Below, in pieces: positions 16,450 through 25,435 of a stretch of 64,000 nucleotides of DNA. The notes beneath the pieces are model-generated. The model saw only the letters and a list, made by a program, of their open reading frames with translations. It was not told the DNA's origin and made no database searches. How positions within the stretch are numbered: the stretch's first letter is position 1; each line of letters opens with the position of its first letter. Made by a program: the position numbers and the translations under genes. This DNA is from Arthrobacter sp. P2b (GTDB lineage Bacteria > Actinomycetota > Actinomycetes > Actinomycetales > Micrococcaceae): the NCBI RefSeq assembly GCF_900168295.1, contig NZ_FVZL01000011.1:44982-108981 (forward strand), written 5' to 3'.

Positions 16450-17526
16450 GTGCGTAAATTGCAGTCCTTGGTTGCCGCCGCCGTCGCCGCCGCCCTTCTT
16501 GCCGGATGCGGCGGTGCCGCATCTCCGCCCGCTTCCTCCGCAGACGCGTCCTCCGCTCCCGCCGGGGGTTCCGGCGAAACGCTGGTGGTGTACACCAACT
16601 CCAACGGCGAAGGCCGCGGCGAATGGCTGACCGCCAAGGCAGCAGAAGCCGGCTTCACCATCGAGATCGTGGGCGCCGGCGGTGCGGATGCCACCAACAA
16701 GCTGATTGCCGAGAAGAACAACCCGATCGCGGACGTGGCCTTCGGGTTGAACAACATGTACTTCTCGCAGATCAAGGCCGAAGACGCCCTGGAACCGTAC
16801 ACCCCCTCCTGGGCAGGCGAGGTGGACAAGGAACTGGGCGACGGCGAAACCTACTGGCCCCTGGTGAAACAGGCCATCCTCTTGGGCTACAACTCAGACA
16901 AGATCTCCAAGGACTCCGCCCCGCAGGACTGGACGGACCTGTGGACCAAGGATGAATTCAAGGACCGCTACGAGCGCGTGACCGGACTGGGCACCGCCAC
17001 CGCCCAGCTCGTGTTCGCCGGCATCCTCAGCCGCTACCGGGACGACTCCGGCGACCTGGGCATTTCCGATGAGGGCTGGCAGCAGGTCGAGCAGTACTTC
17101 CAGAACGGCAGCCCGGCCGTTGCCAAGACCGACCTTTTCGCACGCATCGCTTCCGGCGAGGTGGACATGGGACAGATGCCGTCCTCGATCATCGCCGAAC
17201 GGGAAAAGTCCTTCAAGGTGAACGTTGACACGGTCATTCCCTCCGTGGGCGTCCCGCTCGCGGTGGAGCAGATCGCCCTGGTGAAGGGGACCGGGAAGAA
17301 GGAGCAGGCGCAGAAGTTCATCGACTGGTTCGGCAGTGCGGATGTCCAGGGTGCGTTTGCCCAGCAGTTCAACTCCATGCCGGTGAACAAGTCCGCCGAA
17401 GCGAAGGCCAACCCCGAGGTGGTGGACTTCTTCGCGGACCTCAAGCAGCAGGACATCGACTGGGAGTTCGTGCAGGAGAACATGGGCGCCTGGGTGGAGA
17501 AGATCGAGCTCGAGTACATGACGTAG
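16450..17526 (+). CDS. ABC importer substrate-binding lipoprotein (Fe3+/2-aminoethylphosphonate type)
   Basis: 358 residues. A signal peptide with lipobox LLAGC (Cys 20) is followed by a Ser/Ala-rich spacer. The mature domain begins ETLVVYTNSNGEGRGEW and shows the ferric/AEP-binding family pattern: DATNKLIAEKNNPIADVAFGLNN, WPLVKQAILLGYNSDKI and a GEVDMGQMPSS loop. The protein would sit on the outer membrane face and feed the permease encoded two genes downstream. Starting codon is GTG at 16450. The combination with a fused double permease is typical of the putative 2-aminoethylphosphonate (PhnS2-T2-U2) systems, but iron or another anion cannot be excluded. No phosphonate-cleaving enzyme is in the window. 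Confidence 0.78.
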   Translation: MRKLQSLVAAAVAAALLAGCGGAASPPASSADASSAPAGGSGETLVVYTNSNGEGRGEWLTAKAAEAGFTIEIVGAGGADATNKLIAEKNNPIADVAFGLNNMYFSQIKAEDALEPYTPSWAGEVDKELGDGETYWPLVKQAILLGYNSDKISKDSAPQDWTDLWTKDEFKDRYERVTGLGTATAQLVFAGILSRYRDDSGDLGISDEGWQQVEQYFQNGSPAVAKTDLFARIASGEVDMGQMPSSIIAEREKSFKVNVDTVIPSVGVPLAVEQIALVKGTGKKEQAQKFIDWFGSADVQGAFAQQFNSMPVNKSAEAKANPEVVDFFADLKQQDIDWEFVQENMGAWVEKIELEYMT

Positions 17527-17574
17527 TCCGGTTTCCCGCCGCCAGCTTTCCCGCTCCACCAGACAGGTTTTGCC

Positions 17575-18642
17575 ATGATCCGCTTGGACAACATTGAAGT
17601 TTCCTTTGGTGACTTCACCGCCATACCGCACCTGGACCTGCACGTCCGGCCGGGCGAATTCTTCACCCTGCTGGGCCCGTCAGGCTGCGGAAAGACGACG
17701 GCGCTGCGCACCCTGGCCGGTTTCATCCAGCCGTCCGCGGGCACTGTCCACGTGGACGGCAAGGACGTCACCCGGCTGCCGAGCGATAAGCGGCAGGTGG
17801 GCATGGTGTTCCAGAACTATGCCCTGTTTCCGAGCATGAGCGTGTGGGAGAACATAGCCTTCGGCCTGCGGGTCCGGAAGGAGAAGCAGGCCGACAGTGA
17901 CCGGCTTGTCCGGGACATTGCCCGCCGGGTGGAACTCAGTGATGAGCAGCTGGCCAAGAACGTGGCCGAGCTGTCCGGCGGGCAGCAGCAGCGGGTGGCC
18001 GTGGCGCGGGCACTGGTGCTGCGGCCCAAGATCCTGCTGCTGGACGAGCCGCTGTCCAACCTGGACGCCAAGCTCCGCCACCAGCTCCGGCAGCAGCTCA
18101 AGGACCTGCAGAGCGAGTTCGGCATTACCACCGTGTACGTCACCCATGACCAGGACGAAGCCCTGGCCATGAGCGACCGGGTGGCCGTGTTCAACAAGGG
18201 AGTGGTGGAGCAGGTGGGCACCCCGCAGGAAATCTACGACCATGCCGGGACGGAGTTCGTCTGCAACTTCATCGGTGACAGCTCCACCCTGACACCGGAG
18301 TTCGTGGCCGAAGTGAACCGTCTTTCCGGCGCGCAGCTCAGCACGGAAGCCACCTCGTACCTGCGGGTGGAGAAGGCGTCACTTGCCGCACCTGCCGGCG
18401 GCAGCCCCGCCGTCGGACTTCCCGGTACCGTGGTATCCCGCACCTACCACGGCCTGCACAGCCGGTATGTGGTGCGCAGCCACGGCGCGGAGATCCGGCT
18501 GCTGGTCAAGGAGGATGGCGGAGCCCACCCGGAACCGGGAACGGAAACCACTGTCTACCTCCAGCCTGCCCATATCCTGCAGTACCACCGGGAAACGGGC
18601 GTCGCCCTGAGGCAGCAGGAACGGGCGGTCGTCCTGCCATGA
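17575..18642 (+). CDS. ABC importer ATPase (Fe3+/2-aminoethylphosphonate type)
   Basis: 355 residues. Walker A GPSGCGKTT is near residue 40, the Q-loop is VFQNYALFP, the signature is LSGGQQQR, Walker B is ILLLDEPLSNLD, and the H-loop is VYVTHDQDEA. A C-terminal TOBE-like domain of about 110 residues follows (LPGTVVSRTYHGLHSRYVV). This is the FbpC/PotA/PhnT class. It powers uptake by the fused permease encoded next. The stop overlaps the permease start by four bases (ATGA at 18639-18642). Confidence 0.92.
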   Translation: MIRLDNIEVSFGDFTAIPHLDLHVRPGEFFTLLGPSGCGKTTALRTLAGFIQPSAGTVHVDGKDVTRLPSDKRQVGMVFQNYALFPSMSVWENIAFGLRVRKEKQADSDRLVRDIARRVELSDEQLAKNVAELSGGQQQRVAVARALVLRPKILLLDEPLSNLDAKLRHQLRQQLKDLQSEFGITTVYVTHDQDEALAMSDRVAVFNKGVVEQVGTPQEIYDHAGTEFVCNFIGDSSTLTPEFVAEVNRLSGAQLSTEATSYLRVEKASLAAPAGGSPAVGLPGTVVSRTYHGLHSRYVVRSHGAEIRLLVKEDGGAHPEPGTETTVYLQPAHILQYHRETGVALRQQERAVVLP

Positions 18643-20459
18643 GCAGCGCGTCCGTCCGCGGGATGGTCCGCTCCCCGTTCGTCCTGGTGGTGGGTGTGGT
18701 GCTCACCTGGTTCATCGCCGCGTTCCTGGTATGGCCCAACGTCAACGTCCTGATGGCCACGTTCTTTCCGGACGGCAGCTTTTCCGGGCGGGCGGCCGAA
18801 AAGCTCTTCTCGTCCCAGCGGGCCATGAAGGCGCTGGGCAACAGCTTCCTGCTGGCAGTGGCCCTGTCCATCACGGTCAACCTGGTGGGCATCTTCATCG
18901 TCCTGGTGACGCATTACTTCCGGATCCGGGGCTCGCGGATCCTGTTCCTCGGCTACGCCTCCACCTTCATCTACGGCGGCATCGTGCTGGCCGCGGGGTA
19001 CAAGTTCATCTATGGGGACAAGGGAATTGTCACCTCGCTGTTGGTGAAGGTGTTTCCCGGCATGGATCCGGGCTGGTTCTCCGGATTTTTCGCGGTCCTG
19101 GTGGTGATGACCTTTGCCACCACCACCAACCACATGCTCTTCGTGGCGAACGCGCTCAAGGGCATTGATTACCAGACCATCGAGGCCGCCCGGAACCTGG
19201 GCGCCTCCACCTGGACCATCCTGCGCCGGATTGTGCTTCCCATGCTCAAGCCCACGCTGTTCGCCGTGACCATCCTGTCCTTCCTTACTGGGCTGGGGGC
19301 ACTGAGCGCCCCGCAGGTGCTGGGCGGGCGCGATTTCCAGACCATCACCCCGATGATCCTGACGTTCACCAACAGCCCCACCTCACGGGACCTCGCTGCG
19401 CTGCTGGCCGTGATCCTTGGCCTGGCCACCATCCTGATGCTCGCGGTGATGTCCCGGCTGGAGAAGGGCGGTACCTACTTCTCGGTGTCCAAGGTGTCCT
19501 CCGAGCTGCAGAAGCAGGAGATCACCAACCCCGCAGCCAACATTGCCGTCCATGTGCTGGCATACCTGCTGTTCGCGGTGTACACGCTGCCCGTGGTGCT
19601 GATCGTGCTGTATTCATTCGCGGACGGCGCCGCGATCCAGACCGGCCAGCTCGCCCTGGGCAACCTGACCCTGGACAACTACGTGCGGGTCCTGACCCAG
19701 CAGTCCGGGCTGCGGCCGTTCATCGTCAGCGTGGTGTACAGCGCACTGGCCGCGCTCATCGCCGTGGGCGGGCTGCTGTTCGTGGCCCGGCTGCTGCAGA
19801 AATACAAAAACTGGGTGGCAACAGCTTTCGAATACCTGCTGCACATTCCCTGGATCCTGCCTTCGGCACTGCTGGCCCTTGGCCTGATCATCAGCTACGA
19901 CCACCCCAATCCGCTGGTAGGCGGTGCGGTGCTCACCGGCACCACGGTGATCCTGCTGATCGCCTTTGTCACCGTCAAGATCCCGTTCACGCTCCGCATG
20001 CTCAAGGCTTCCTTCGCCTCGGTGAACTCCTCGTTGGAGGAAGCGGCGGCCATCATGGGTGCCAGGACGCTGTATGTGTTCCGGCGGATCCTGCTGCCGT
20101 TGGTGCTTCCGGCGGCCGCCGCCATCACCGCCCTGAACTTCAACAGCCTGCTGGACGACTACGACACCGCCATCTTCCTGGCCCACCCCCTGGTCCAGCC
20201 GCTGGGCCTGGTCATCAAAGCCAACACCGACGGCGCCGAAGGCGTGGCGGGGGTTGCCAACACCTTCGTCTACACAGTGCTCCTGATGGTGATCACCGGC
20301 GTCACCATGTATCTCGTCTACGGCCGCTCGAGCAGGGGCAAGTCACGGAAGAAGCGGCTGCCGGCCGTTCCGCCCGCCTCCCCGGTCCCCGGTCCGGGTC
20401 TTCCCGGAACCCCGGTATCCACAGAGGATGCCGCACAGCCGGCAGCTCCCGTCCGGTGA
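18639..20459 (+). CDS. ABC importer permease, two fused membrane domains
   Basis: 606 residues with about 12 membrane segments in two halves. Each half carries an EAA loop that contacts the ATPase: IEAARNLGASTWTILRRIVLP near residue 185 and LEEAAAIMGARTLYVFRRILLP near residue 465. The fusion means one polypeptide forms the whole channel, as in FbpB/SfuB and PhnU2-type permeases. The C-terminus is Pro/Lys-rich and cytosolic. It is the last gene of the importer and ends directly against the convergent FAD monooxygenase gene with no spacer. Confidence 0.9.
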   Translation: MSSASVRGMVRSPFVLVVGVVLTWFIAAFLVWPNVNVLMATFFPDGSFSGRAAEKLFSSQRAMKALGNSFLLAVALSITVNLVGIFIVLVTHYFRIRGSRILFLGYASTFIYGGIVLAAGYKFIYGDKGIVTSLLVKVFPGMDPGWFSGFFAVLVVMTFATTTNHMLFVANALKGIDYQTIEAARNLGASTWTILRRIVLPMLKPTLFAVTILSFLTGLGALSAPQVLGGRDFQTITPMILTFTNSPTSRDLAALLAVILGLATILMLAVMSRLEKGGTYFSVSKVSSELQKQEITNPAANIAVHVLAYLLFAVYTLPVVLIVLYSFADGAAIQTGQLALGNLTLDNYVRVLTQQSGLRPFIVSVVYSALAALIAVGGLLFVARLLQKYKNWVATAFEYLLHIPWILPSALLALGLIISYDHPNPLVGGAVLTGTTVILLIAFVTVKIPFTLRMLKASFASVNSSLEEAAAIMGARTLYVFRRILLPLVLPAAAAITALNFNSLLDDYDTAIFLAHPLVQPLGLVIKANTDGAEGVAGVANTFVYTVLLMVITGVTMYLVYGRSSRGKSRKKRLPAVPPASPVPGPGLPGTPVSTEDAAQPAAPVR

Positions 20460-21515
20460 TCAGTCCGCGGAACCGGTGACGACGGCGGAACGTCGGTTCC
20501 GCCGTCGGGCGAGGCTGAGGAGGCGGTCACGCAGGGGCTGGCCACCGTCGGCGAGGGCGACGCGCCCCAGCGCCGAGGATGCCAGGCTCAGGACGCGGGT
20601 CCGCAGCCGCCGCTGCCGGTCGTAGGCACGCAGTGCCTGGTCTTCGGGCAGCGTGTTGAGAAGGTCAGCCAGTGTCACCGCGTCCACAAGCGACTCGCAG
20701 GCGCCGCGACCCAGGGTGGGGAGCATGGCGTGGGCGGCATCGCCGACGAGCGCGGTCCGCCCGCGGACATAAGAGCCCAGGCGCGGAACTGTCCAGATCC
20801 GCTGGACCAGGCATGCTTCGGGAGTGGCTGCGGCCAGCGTACGGCGGATGGCGGGCGCGTGGGTGGCATAGCGTTCCCGGGCCTGTTCCAATGCCGATGC
20901 TGTGTCAATCCCGTACGGGCCCAGCCCGGACCGGTAGCTGGCGTACCAGAAGGATCCTCCCCGGGCGGCAGCCATCCCGAACAGGTCGCCGCGGCCCCAG
21001 TACTCTCCCACCTCGTCCGGACTGACCGGGGCAGGGAGAGTCCCGCGGAGGGCGAGGTACGGGGTGAGGCGGGCATCCGTTGCGGCGCCCCAGGCCTCCC
21101 GGCGAACTGCGCTGTGCACGCCGTCGGCACCGACCACAAGGCTGCCGTCGGCGGGAAGTGACCGGACGTTGCTGGTGATCCGCTGGACGGTTCCCGGGAC
21201 GGCGCCGTCCAGCAACCGGAGAAGGTCAACCCGGGATATGCCGAACATATCCCCCACGCTGACGGTGACCCACGGCTCACCCTGGGCGTCACGGACGGAT
21301 CCGCTGCCGATCACCGGGCTGACCGCCCGCGCCTCTTCAAGGATTCCCAGCCGCTCCAGCGCACGCTGGGCGTTCGGCCACATGCCCAGCGCGTTTCCGA
21401 CAGCGGGCAGTTCGGGGCGCTTCTCATACACCGTCACCTGGAACCGGGCCGGGTCCAGGCAGGCGGCCAGTGCCAGTCCGGCGATTCCGCCGCCAATGAT
21501 CGAGATGGTTTCCAT
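20460..21515 (-). CDS. FAD-dependent monooxygenase
   Basis: 351 residues. The N-terminal Rossmann motif is IIGGGIAGLALA, followed by YEKRPEL with the acidic ribose-binding residue. The internal DG motif appears as SLVVGADGVHSAVRRE, and the second FAD motif as GRTALVGDAAHAMLPTLGRG. It belongs to the aromatic hydroxylase/TetX class and is somewhat short. The substrate is unknown. It is divergent from a TetR gene, with an operator-like palindrome between, so it is probably induced when TetR releases its ligand-free grip. The ATG follows TAGAAT by seven bases. Confidence 0.85.
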   Translation of the reverse strand: METISIIGGGIAGLALAACLDPARFQVTVYEKRPELPAVGNALGMWPNAQRALERLGILEEARAVSPVIGSGSVRDAQGEPWVTVSVGDMFGISRVDLLRLLDGAVPGTVQRITSNVRSLPADGSLVVGADGVHSAVRREAWGAATDARLTPYLALRGTLPAPVSPDEVGEYWGRGDLFGMAAARGGSFWYASYRSGLGPYGIDTASALEQARERYATHAPAIRRTLAAATPEACLVQRIWTVPRLGSYVRGRTALVGDAAHAMLPTLGRGACESLVDAVTLADLLNTLPEDQALRAYDRQRRLRTRVLSLASSALGRVALADGGQPLRDRLLSLARRRNRRSAVVTGSAD

Positions 21516-21522
21516 GCCCGTG

Positions 21523-21565
21523 ATTCTACTACTTTTGTAGTGGATTGCTAGGGGGCAATTAGACT
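21523..21565. promoter_or_regulatory. Divergent TetR/monooxygenase promoter region with operator-like palindrome
   Basis: The palindrome ACTAC-TTTT-GTAGT is at 21528-21541 and extends with one mismatch to 21525-21544. TAGAAT for the monooxygenase (minus strand 21523-21528) overlaps its left end, and TAGACT for TetR (21560-21565) lies to the right. Each box is 6-7 bases before its start codon, so both mRNAs look leaderless. This is a compact autoregulated divergent control site. Confidence 0.6.
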
Positions 21566-21571
21566 GTGGCC

Positions 21572-22108
21572 ATGCCCGACAGACGCACCGAATTGATGGA
21601 CGCCGCCCTCGCCGTGGTGGCGGAGAAGGGCATGAAGGGCCTCACCCACCGGGCAGTGGATGCCGCCGCACACCTGCCCGAGGGCACCACCTCCAACTAC
21701 TACCGGAACCGCGCGGCCCTCGTGGAAGCGGTGCTTGACCGCATGCTGGAGCTGGACGCCGCACTCCTGCAGGACCAGGGCCCCGCCGGTCCGCCGCAGG
21801 ACATTGAGGAACTGGCAGACCAGCTGGCCACCCTGATGCTGGCGCTGGCCGGGCGGCACGCGGGGCTCAGCCGCGCCCGCCTGGCCATCTCCCTCGACAG
21901 GCCCGAGTCAGTGACAGCGGGACATTTCCGGCTGGTGGGCGGCCTGGAGCAGGCCCTCGCAGCGCTGGGAGTGGCGGATGCGCCGGCCCGGGCACGGGAC
22001 CTGGCGGACTACGGCGACGGCGTGCTGCTGCACCTGCTCACAGTCAGGCGCGGTGAGCGACCGGACGCGGGAGCCATCGCCGCAGCAGTCCGGCGGCTGC
22101 TGGCTTAG
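21572..22108 (+). CDS. TetR-family transcriptional regulator
   Basis: About 178 residues. The N-terminal helix-turn-helix reads TELMDAALAVVAEKGMKGLTHRAVDAAAHLPEGTTSNYYRNRAALVEAV, with the recognition helix around GTTSNYY. The C-terminal helices form the ligand/dimer domain. ATG 21572 is chosen because it lies six bases after TAGACT; GTG 21566 is two codons earlier. It should repress the divergent FAD monooxygenase and itself through the palindrome between them. Its stop overlaps the convergent pobA stop by three bases. Confidence 0.88.
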   Translation: MPDRRTELMDAALAVVAEKGMKGLTHRAVDAAAHLPEGTTSNYYRNRAALVEAVLDRMLELDAALLQDQGPAGPPQDIEELADQLATLMLALAGRHAGLSRARLAISLDRPESVTAGHFRLVGGLEQALAALGVADAPARARDLADYGDGVLLHLLTVRRGERPDAGAIAAAVRRLLA

Positions 22109-23295
22109 CGGGCGCCGGGCCAGCCGGTGTAGGCCTCGGCGAGGTAGGCCAGTCCGTGCCGTGAGGAGACGACGGAGTTGAGTTCGCCGAGCTGGCGTGC
22201 ACGGGAGAAATCGTCGGCGTCGGCGGGGGTGTGGAGCATGGTGGTCATCCAGTAGGAGAACTGCTGCGCCTTCCAGACCCGTTCCAGGGCGCGGTCGCTG
22301 TACGCCTCAAGCAGGCGGTCCGATCCGGAGTTGTAATGGGTGTCAAGTCCTTCGAAGAGGACCTTGACGTCATGGATGGCAAGGTTCAGGCCCTTGGCGC
22401 CGGTGGGCGGGACCGTGTGGGCGGCGTCGCCCACGAGGAAGAGGTTGCCGTGGCGCATCGGGGTGTGGACGAAGCTGCGGAACGGCAGGACCATTTTCTC
22501 GATGACCGGCCCTTCCTTGAGCTCGAAGCCGTTGCCGTTCACGCGGCTGCGGAACTCGGCCCAGATGCGGTCGTCGTCCCAGTTGGCGACGTTTTCCTTG
22601 GGGTCGCACTGGAAGTACATCCGCTGCACGGTCTCGGTGCGCTGGCTGATCAGTGCGAAGCCGTTGGACGAGTTGGCGTAGATCAGTTCGTCGGAGCTGC
22701 GCGGAGCCTCGGCCAGGATGCCGAACCAGGCGAAGGGGTATTCGTGGAAGTACCACTTGCGGTGCGCCTCGGGGATCTGGAACCGGCAGTGGCTGCGGGA
22801 TCCGTCGGCGCCCACCAGGAAGTCTGCCTGGATTTCGTATTCCACGCCGTCGGAGTCGGTGAACCAGACCTTCGGCTTGCCTTCGAGGTCGTGGACGGTG
22901 GTGTCCGTGACGCTGTACCGGACGTCGCCGCCGTCGGCCGTCCTGCGCGCGGCGAGGTCCAGGAAAACGTCCGTCTGCGGGTACAGCCAGACGGACTCCC
23001 CCACCAGGTCCTTGAAGTCGACGCGGTGGCTTTCACCGTTGAAGCGCAACTCAATGCCGTCGTGCCGGTCCCCGTCACGCAGCACCCGGTCCGAGACGCC
23101 GCTGTCCACCAGCAGGTTGACCGTCCCGTGCTCCAGGATTCCGGCCCGGACCGTCTCGGAGATCTCCTTGTGGCTGCGGACTTCAATGACGGTGGACTCG
23201 ATGCCGGCCTTGGCCAGCAGGTGGGACAGCATCAGCCCGGCGGGGCCGGCGCCCATGATGGCCACCTGGGTGGTGATGATCTTGCGTGCTGCCAT
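22105..23295 (-). CDS. pobA: 4-hydroxybenzoate 3-monooxygenase
   Basis: 396 residues, the family's normal length. It hydroxylates 4-hydroxybenzoate to protocatechuate with FAD and NAD(P)H. The FAD motif is VAIMGAGPAGLMLSHLL, the DG motif is FLVGADGSRSHCR, and the GD motif is LFLVGDAAHTVPPTGAKGLNLA. Tyr, Pro and Arg residues of the substrate pocket appear in context (VRYSVTD, FALISQRTETVQRMYFQC). The product enters the pca pathway encoded 10-20 kb downstream. It follows an IclR gene on the same strand, with a 111-nt spacer holding a symmetric site. Confidence 0.94.
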   Translation of the reverse strand: MAARKIITTQVAIMGAGPAGLMLSHLLAKAGIESTVIEVRSHKEISETVRAGILEHGTVNLLVDSGVSDRVLRDGDRHDGIELRFNGESHRVDFKDLVGESVWLYPQTDVFLDLAARRTADGGDVRYSVTDTTVHDLEGKPKVWFTDSDGVEYEIQADFLVGADGSRSHCRFQIPEAHRKWYFHEYPFAWFGILAEAPRSSDELIYANSSNGFALISQRTETVQRMYFQCDPKENVANWDDDRIWAEFRSRVNGNGFELKEGPVIEKMVLPFRSFVHTPMRHGNLFLVGDAAHTVPPTGAKGLNLAIHDVKVLFEGLDTHYNSGSDRLLEAYSDRALERVWKAQQFSYWMTTMLHTPADADDFSRARQLGELNSVVSSRHGLAYLAEAYTGWPGAR

Positions 23296-23385
23296 GATTC
23301 TCTCGCTTCGTTGCGGGGCCGCTGGGGCCGGTTCGGTGCGTCTGGCTAACAGTGTGCGCCGCCAGGGGTGACTGTCGTTACATCA

Positions 23386-23397
23386 ATTCCGTTGAAT
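23386..23397 (-). promoter_or_regulatory. Symmetric site before pobA
   Basis: ATTC-CGTT-GAAT, flanked by CA and GG, lies about 95 bases before the pobA start and just after the IclR stop. TTGATG on the minus strand next to it could be a -35. IclR proteins often bind such short inverted repeats. The -10 is not clear. Confidence 0.35.
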
Positions 23398-23406
23398 GGT
23401 TCCTGG

Positions 23407-24150
23407 TCAGGAGTCGGCAAGGTTCCGGGCAATGCCGCGGGCGGCTGTCTGCAGGGCGGGCACCAACGCCTGCAGACGCATCTCGCGCAGGGGAACCACG
23501 ACGCCGAGGGATGCCACCGCGCGTTGCTTGCGGTTCAGCACGGGGACGGCGATGCCCCACGTGTCCGGGTCCACGACGCCGGCCAGCTGGGCGAAGCCCT
23601 GATGGGACGTTTCGCTGAGCAGCGCGCGGATGGCGTCCCTGGTGACCTTTCCGTCGGGATCGACGAACTGCTCCAGGTATTGCGCCTGGAGTGCCTTGTC
23701 CTGGTGCGCCATCAGCGCCAGCCCCGCAGAAGAGATGTGGACGGGCATCCGCCCGGCCACCTGGGCACGGTTGGCCACGGAGCCCCGCCGGGACAGCCGC
23801 TCCACGAAGAGCGCCTCCCAGCCGTCCAGCACGGCGAGGTTCACGTTCTGGTTGAGCACCTGCTGGATGTCCTCCATGAACGGCATGGCCGCCTGGCGCA
23901 GGGCAAGGGTTGGGGACGTGCGGTTCACCAGCTCCCACAGCCGCAGCCCCGGACGCACCATGCCCTCAGGCCCCGTCTCCAGGAGTCCATGCCCCGCCAG
24001 CTGCCGGACCAGCCGGTGCGTGGTGGTGAGCGGCAGGTCCGCCCGGACCGCAAGGTCGGACAGCTGGAGCGTGCTGACTTCCGGCGGAAAGGCAGAGATG
24101 AGCCGGACGATCCGGTCCACCACCGAATCGCCGGACCTCGAATTCGCCAC
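23407..24150 (-). CDS. IclR-family regulator, probably of pobA
   Basis: 247 residues from GTG 24150, with GGAAG upstream. The winged helix-turn-helix reads LQLSDLAVRADLPLTTTHRLVRQLAGHGLL (about 28-57). The effector domain shows the IclR pattern with NVNLAVLDGWEALFVERLS and a C-terminal PVLNRKQRAVASLGVVVPL strand. It lies directly before pobA on the same strand. IclR proteins that sense 4-hydroxybenzoate (PobR of Acinetobacter) are the known analogues; whether this one activates or represses is not visible. Confidence 0.82.
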   Translation of the reverse strand: MANSRSGDSVVDRIVRLISAFPPEVSTLQLSDLAVRADLPLTTTHRLVRQLAGHGLLETGPEGMVRPGLRLWELVNRTSPTLALRQAAMPFMEDIQQVLNQNVNLAVLDGWEALFVERLSRRGSVANRAQVAGRMPVHISSAGLALMAHQDKALQAQYLEQFVDPDGKVTRDAIRALLSETSHQGFAQLAGVVDPDTWGIAVPVLNRKQRAVASLGVVVPLREMRLQALVPALQTAARGIARNLADS

Positions 24151-24210
24151 GCAGCACCAGCTTCCGATGAATGGTAGAAGCCTCAGGGTACCGCCCGCCG
24201 CTGCAGGCGG

Positions 24211-25275
24211 CTAGGCCGTCGTCGTGCGTTGACGCACCCGGCGCCACGCTCCCGGGGCAAGCACCACGGCAATCCCGACGGCGGCCCCGATCACCGTTTC
24301 GATGATGCGGTCCCGGAGCAGGATGCCGGGCGCCGAAGGCACCACCAGCAGCGTGGAGATCAGTGCCAGCGGGGTGACGAACACCTGGGCCAGCAGGTAC
24401 TGCCGGATGATGAACATCTCCGCGCCGAACTGGCACAGCGCCATCACGAGCACCGTCTGCCATGGTTGCAGCCCCAGCAGCACGATGCCGGCCAGGATCA
24501 CCAGGCCCAGCACCGTGCCGATGATCCTTTGGATTCCGCGGCGCACCCGGTGGCGGGTGGTGTGCCCCACGAGCGGAACCACGGCAGCCACCATGGCCCA
24601 GTAGTTGTGGCCGAATCCAAGCCGTTCCCCTGCCCAGGTGGCCAGTGCCCCGGCGAGCCCGGCGGCCACCAGGTAGCCAAAGCCTTCCAGCCATGCCGCC
24701 CGTTTCTCGTCCGGGGTGCGCCGGATGGGCCGGGGCCTGGCCCACGGCGTGCGGTGGCTGGGGAGCACCCGCGAGGAGAACCCGATCAGCAGGCAGAAGC
24801 CGGTGGTGAGGACCGAAACCAGCATGCCCTGCCACAAGGCCGGCTGATTGGGGATGGAGGCAATGGCGGCGAAGGCAAAGATGTGGAACAGCGAACCCGC
24901 CGGGCGCAGCCGCAGCCACGAGATGGCAACCGAGCAGGCCCCGGCAACCACGGTGGTGGCGAGGACCAGGAGCCAGGTGGTGGTGGGGACGTCCAGGCCC
25001 CAGGCCGCCTCCATCCTCGCCGCGAGGGCAGCCAGGAGGATCACCAGCAACATCAGCAGCCCGGCGCGCAGCTGCAGCGCGAAGCGGATGCCGTGCGGCT
25101 CGCCGCGGCCGTAGATTCCGGTGAACGCGCCGAAGGACGCGAAGATGGCGAGGTCCAGCCTCCCCAGGAGGACCAGGATGAAGAGCGGAACGAAAACTCC
25201 CACGGCGCATCTCAGGGCAGGGTGGTGGTCCTTGTTGGCGGGAGCAATGCTGAACATCTCAGCGAGCATCTTCAC
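24211..25275 (-). CDS. FUSC-family membrane protein (aromatic acid exporter-like)
   Basis: About 354 residues with two blocks of four to five membrane helices separated by a basic cytoplasmic loop (RPRPIRRTPDEKR). Sequence repeats such as FASFGAFTGIYGRGEPHG in the first block and YWAMVAAVVPLVGHTTRHRVRRGIQRIIGT in the second match FUSC/AaeB-like proteins, which export hydroxylated aromatic acids. The GTG at 25275 is preferred since AGGAAAGG lies about 12 bases before it; ATG 25269 is next. It precedes the pobA-associated IclR gene on the same strand, so it may limit build-up of 4-hydroxybenzoate or protocatechuate. Confidence 0.75.
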   Translation of the reverse strand: MKMLAEMFSIAPANKDHHPALRCAVGVFVPLFILVLLGRLDLAIFASFGAFTGIYGRGEPHGIRFALQLRAGLLMLLVILLAALAARMEAAWGLDVPTTTWLLVLATTVVAGACSVAISWLRLRPAGSLFHIFAFAAIASIPNQPALWQGMLVSVLTTGFCLLIGFSSRVLPSHRTPWARPRPIRRTPDEKRAAWLEGFGYLVAAGLAGALATWAGERLGFGHNYWAMVAAVVPLVGHTTRHRVRRGIQRIIGTVLGLVILAGIVLLGLQPWQTVLVMALCQFGAEMFIIRQYLLAQVFVTPLALISTLLVVPSAPGILLRDRIIETVIGAAVGIAVVLAPGAWRRVRQRTTTA

Positions 25276-25435
25276 GTGGCAATAGCGCCTTTCCTGCGAT
25301 ACCTGGTTGGACGGGCGGCCGCGCTGACGTTCCTTCACGATCTTACGGCGCCGGCTCCGGAAACTGCCCGCCGCGTTCCCTTGAATGGAATCAGGAGGCA
25401 ACGCTGCCGAAACAGCACCCGGCGATGCTTATGCC

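Noticed and set aside
23966..25210. A 414-codon open frame on the minus strand over the FUSC gene in another frame
   Set aside because: It is Arg/Gly/Pro/His-rich with no hydrophobic segments, while the other frame gives a clean membrane protein of known family.
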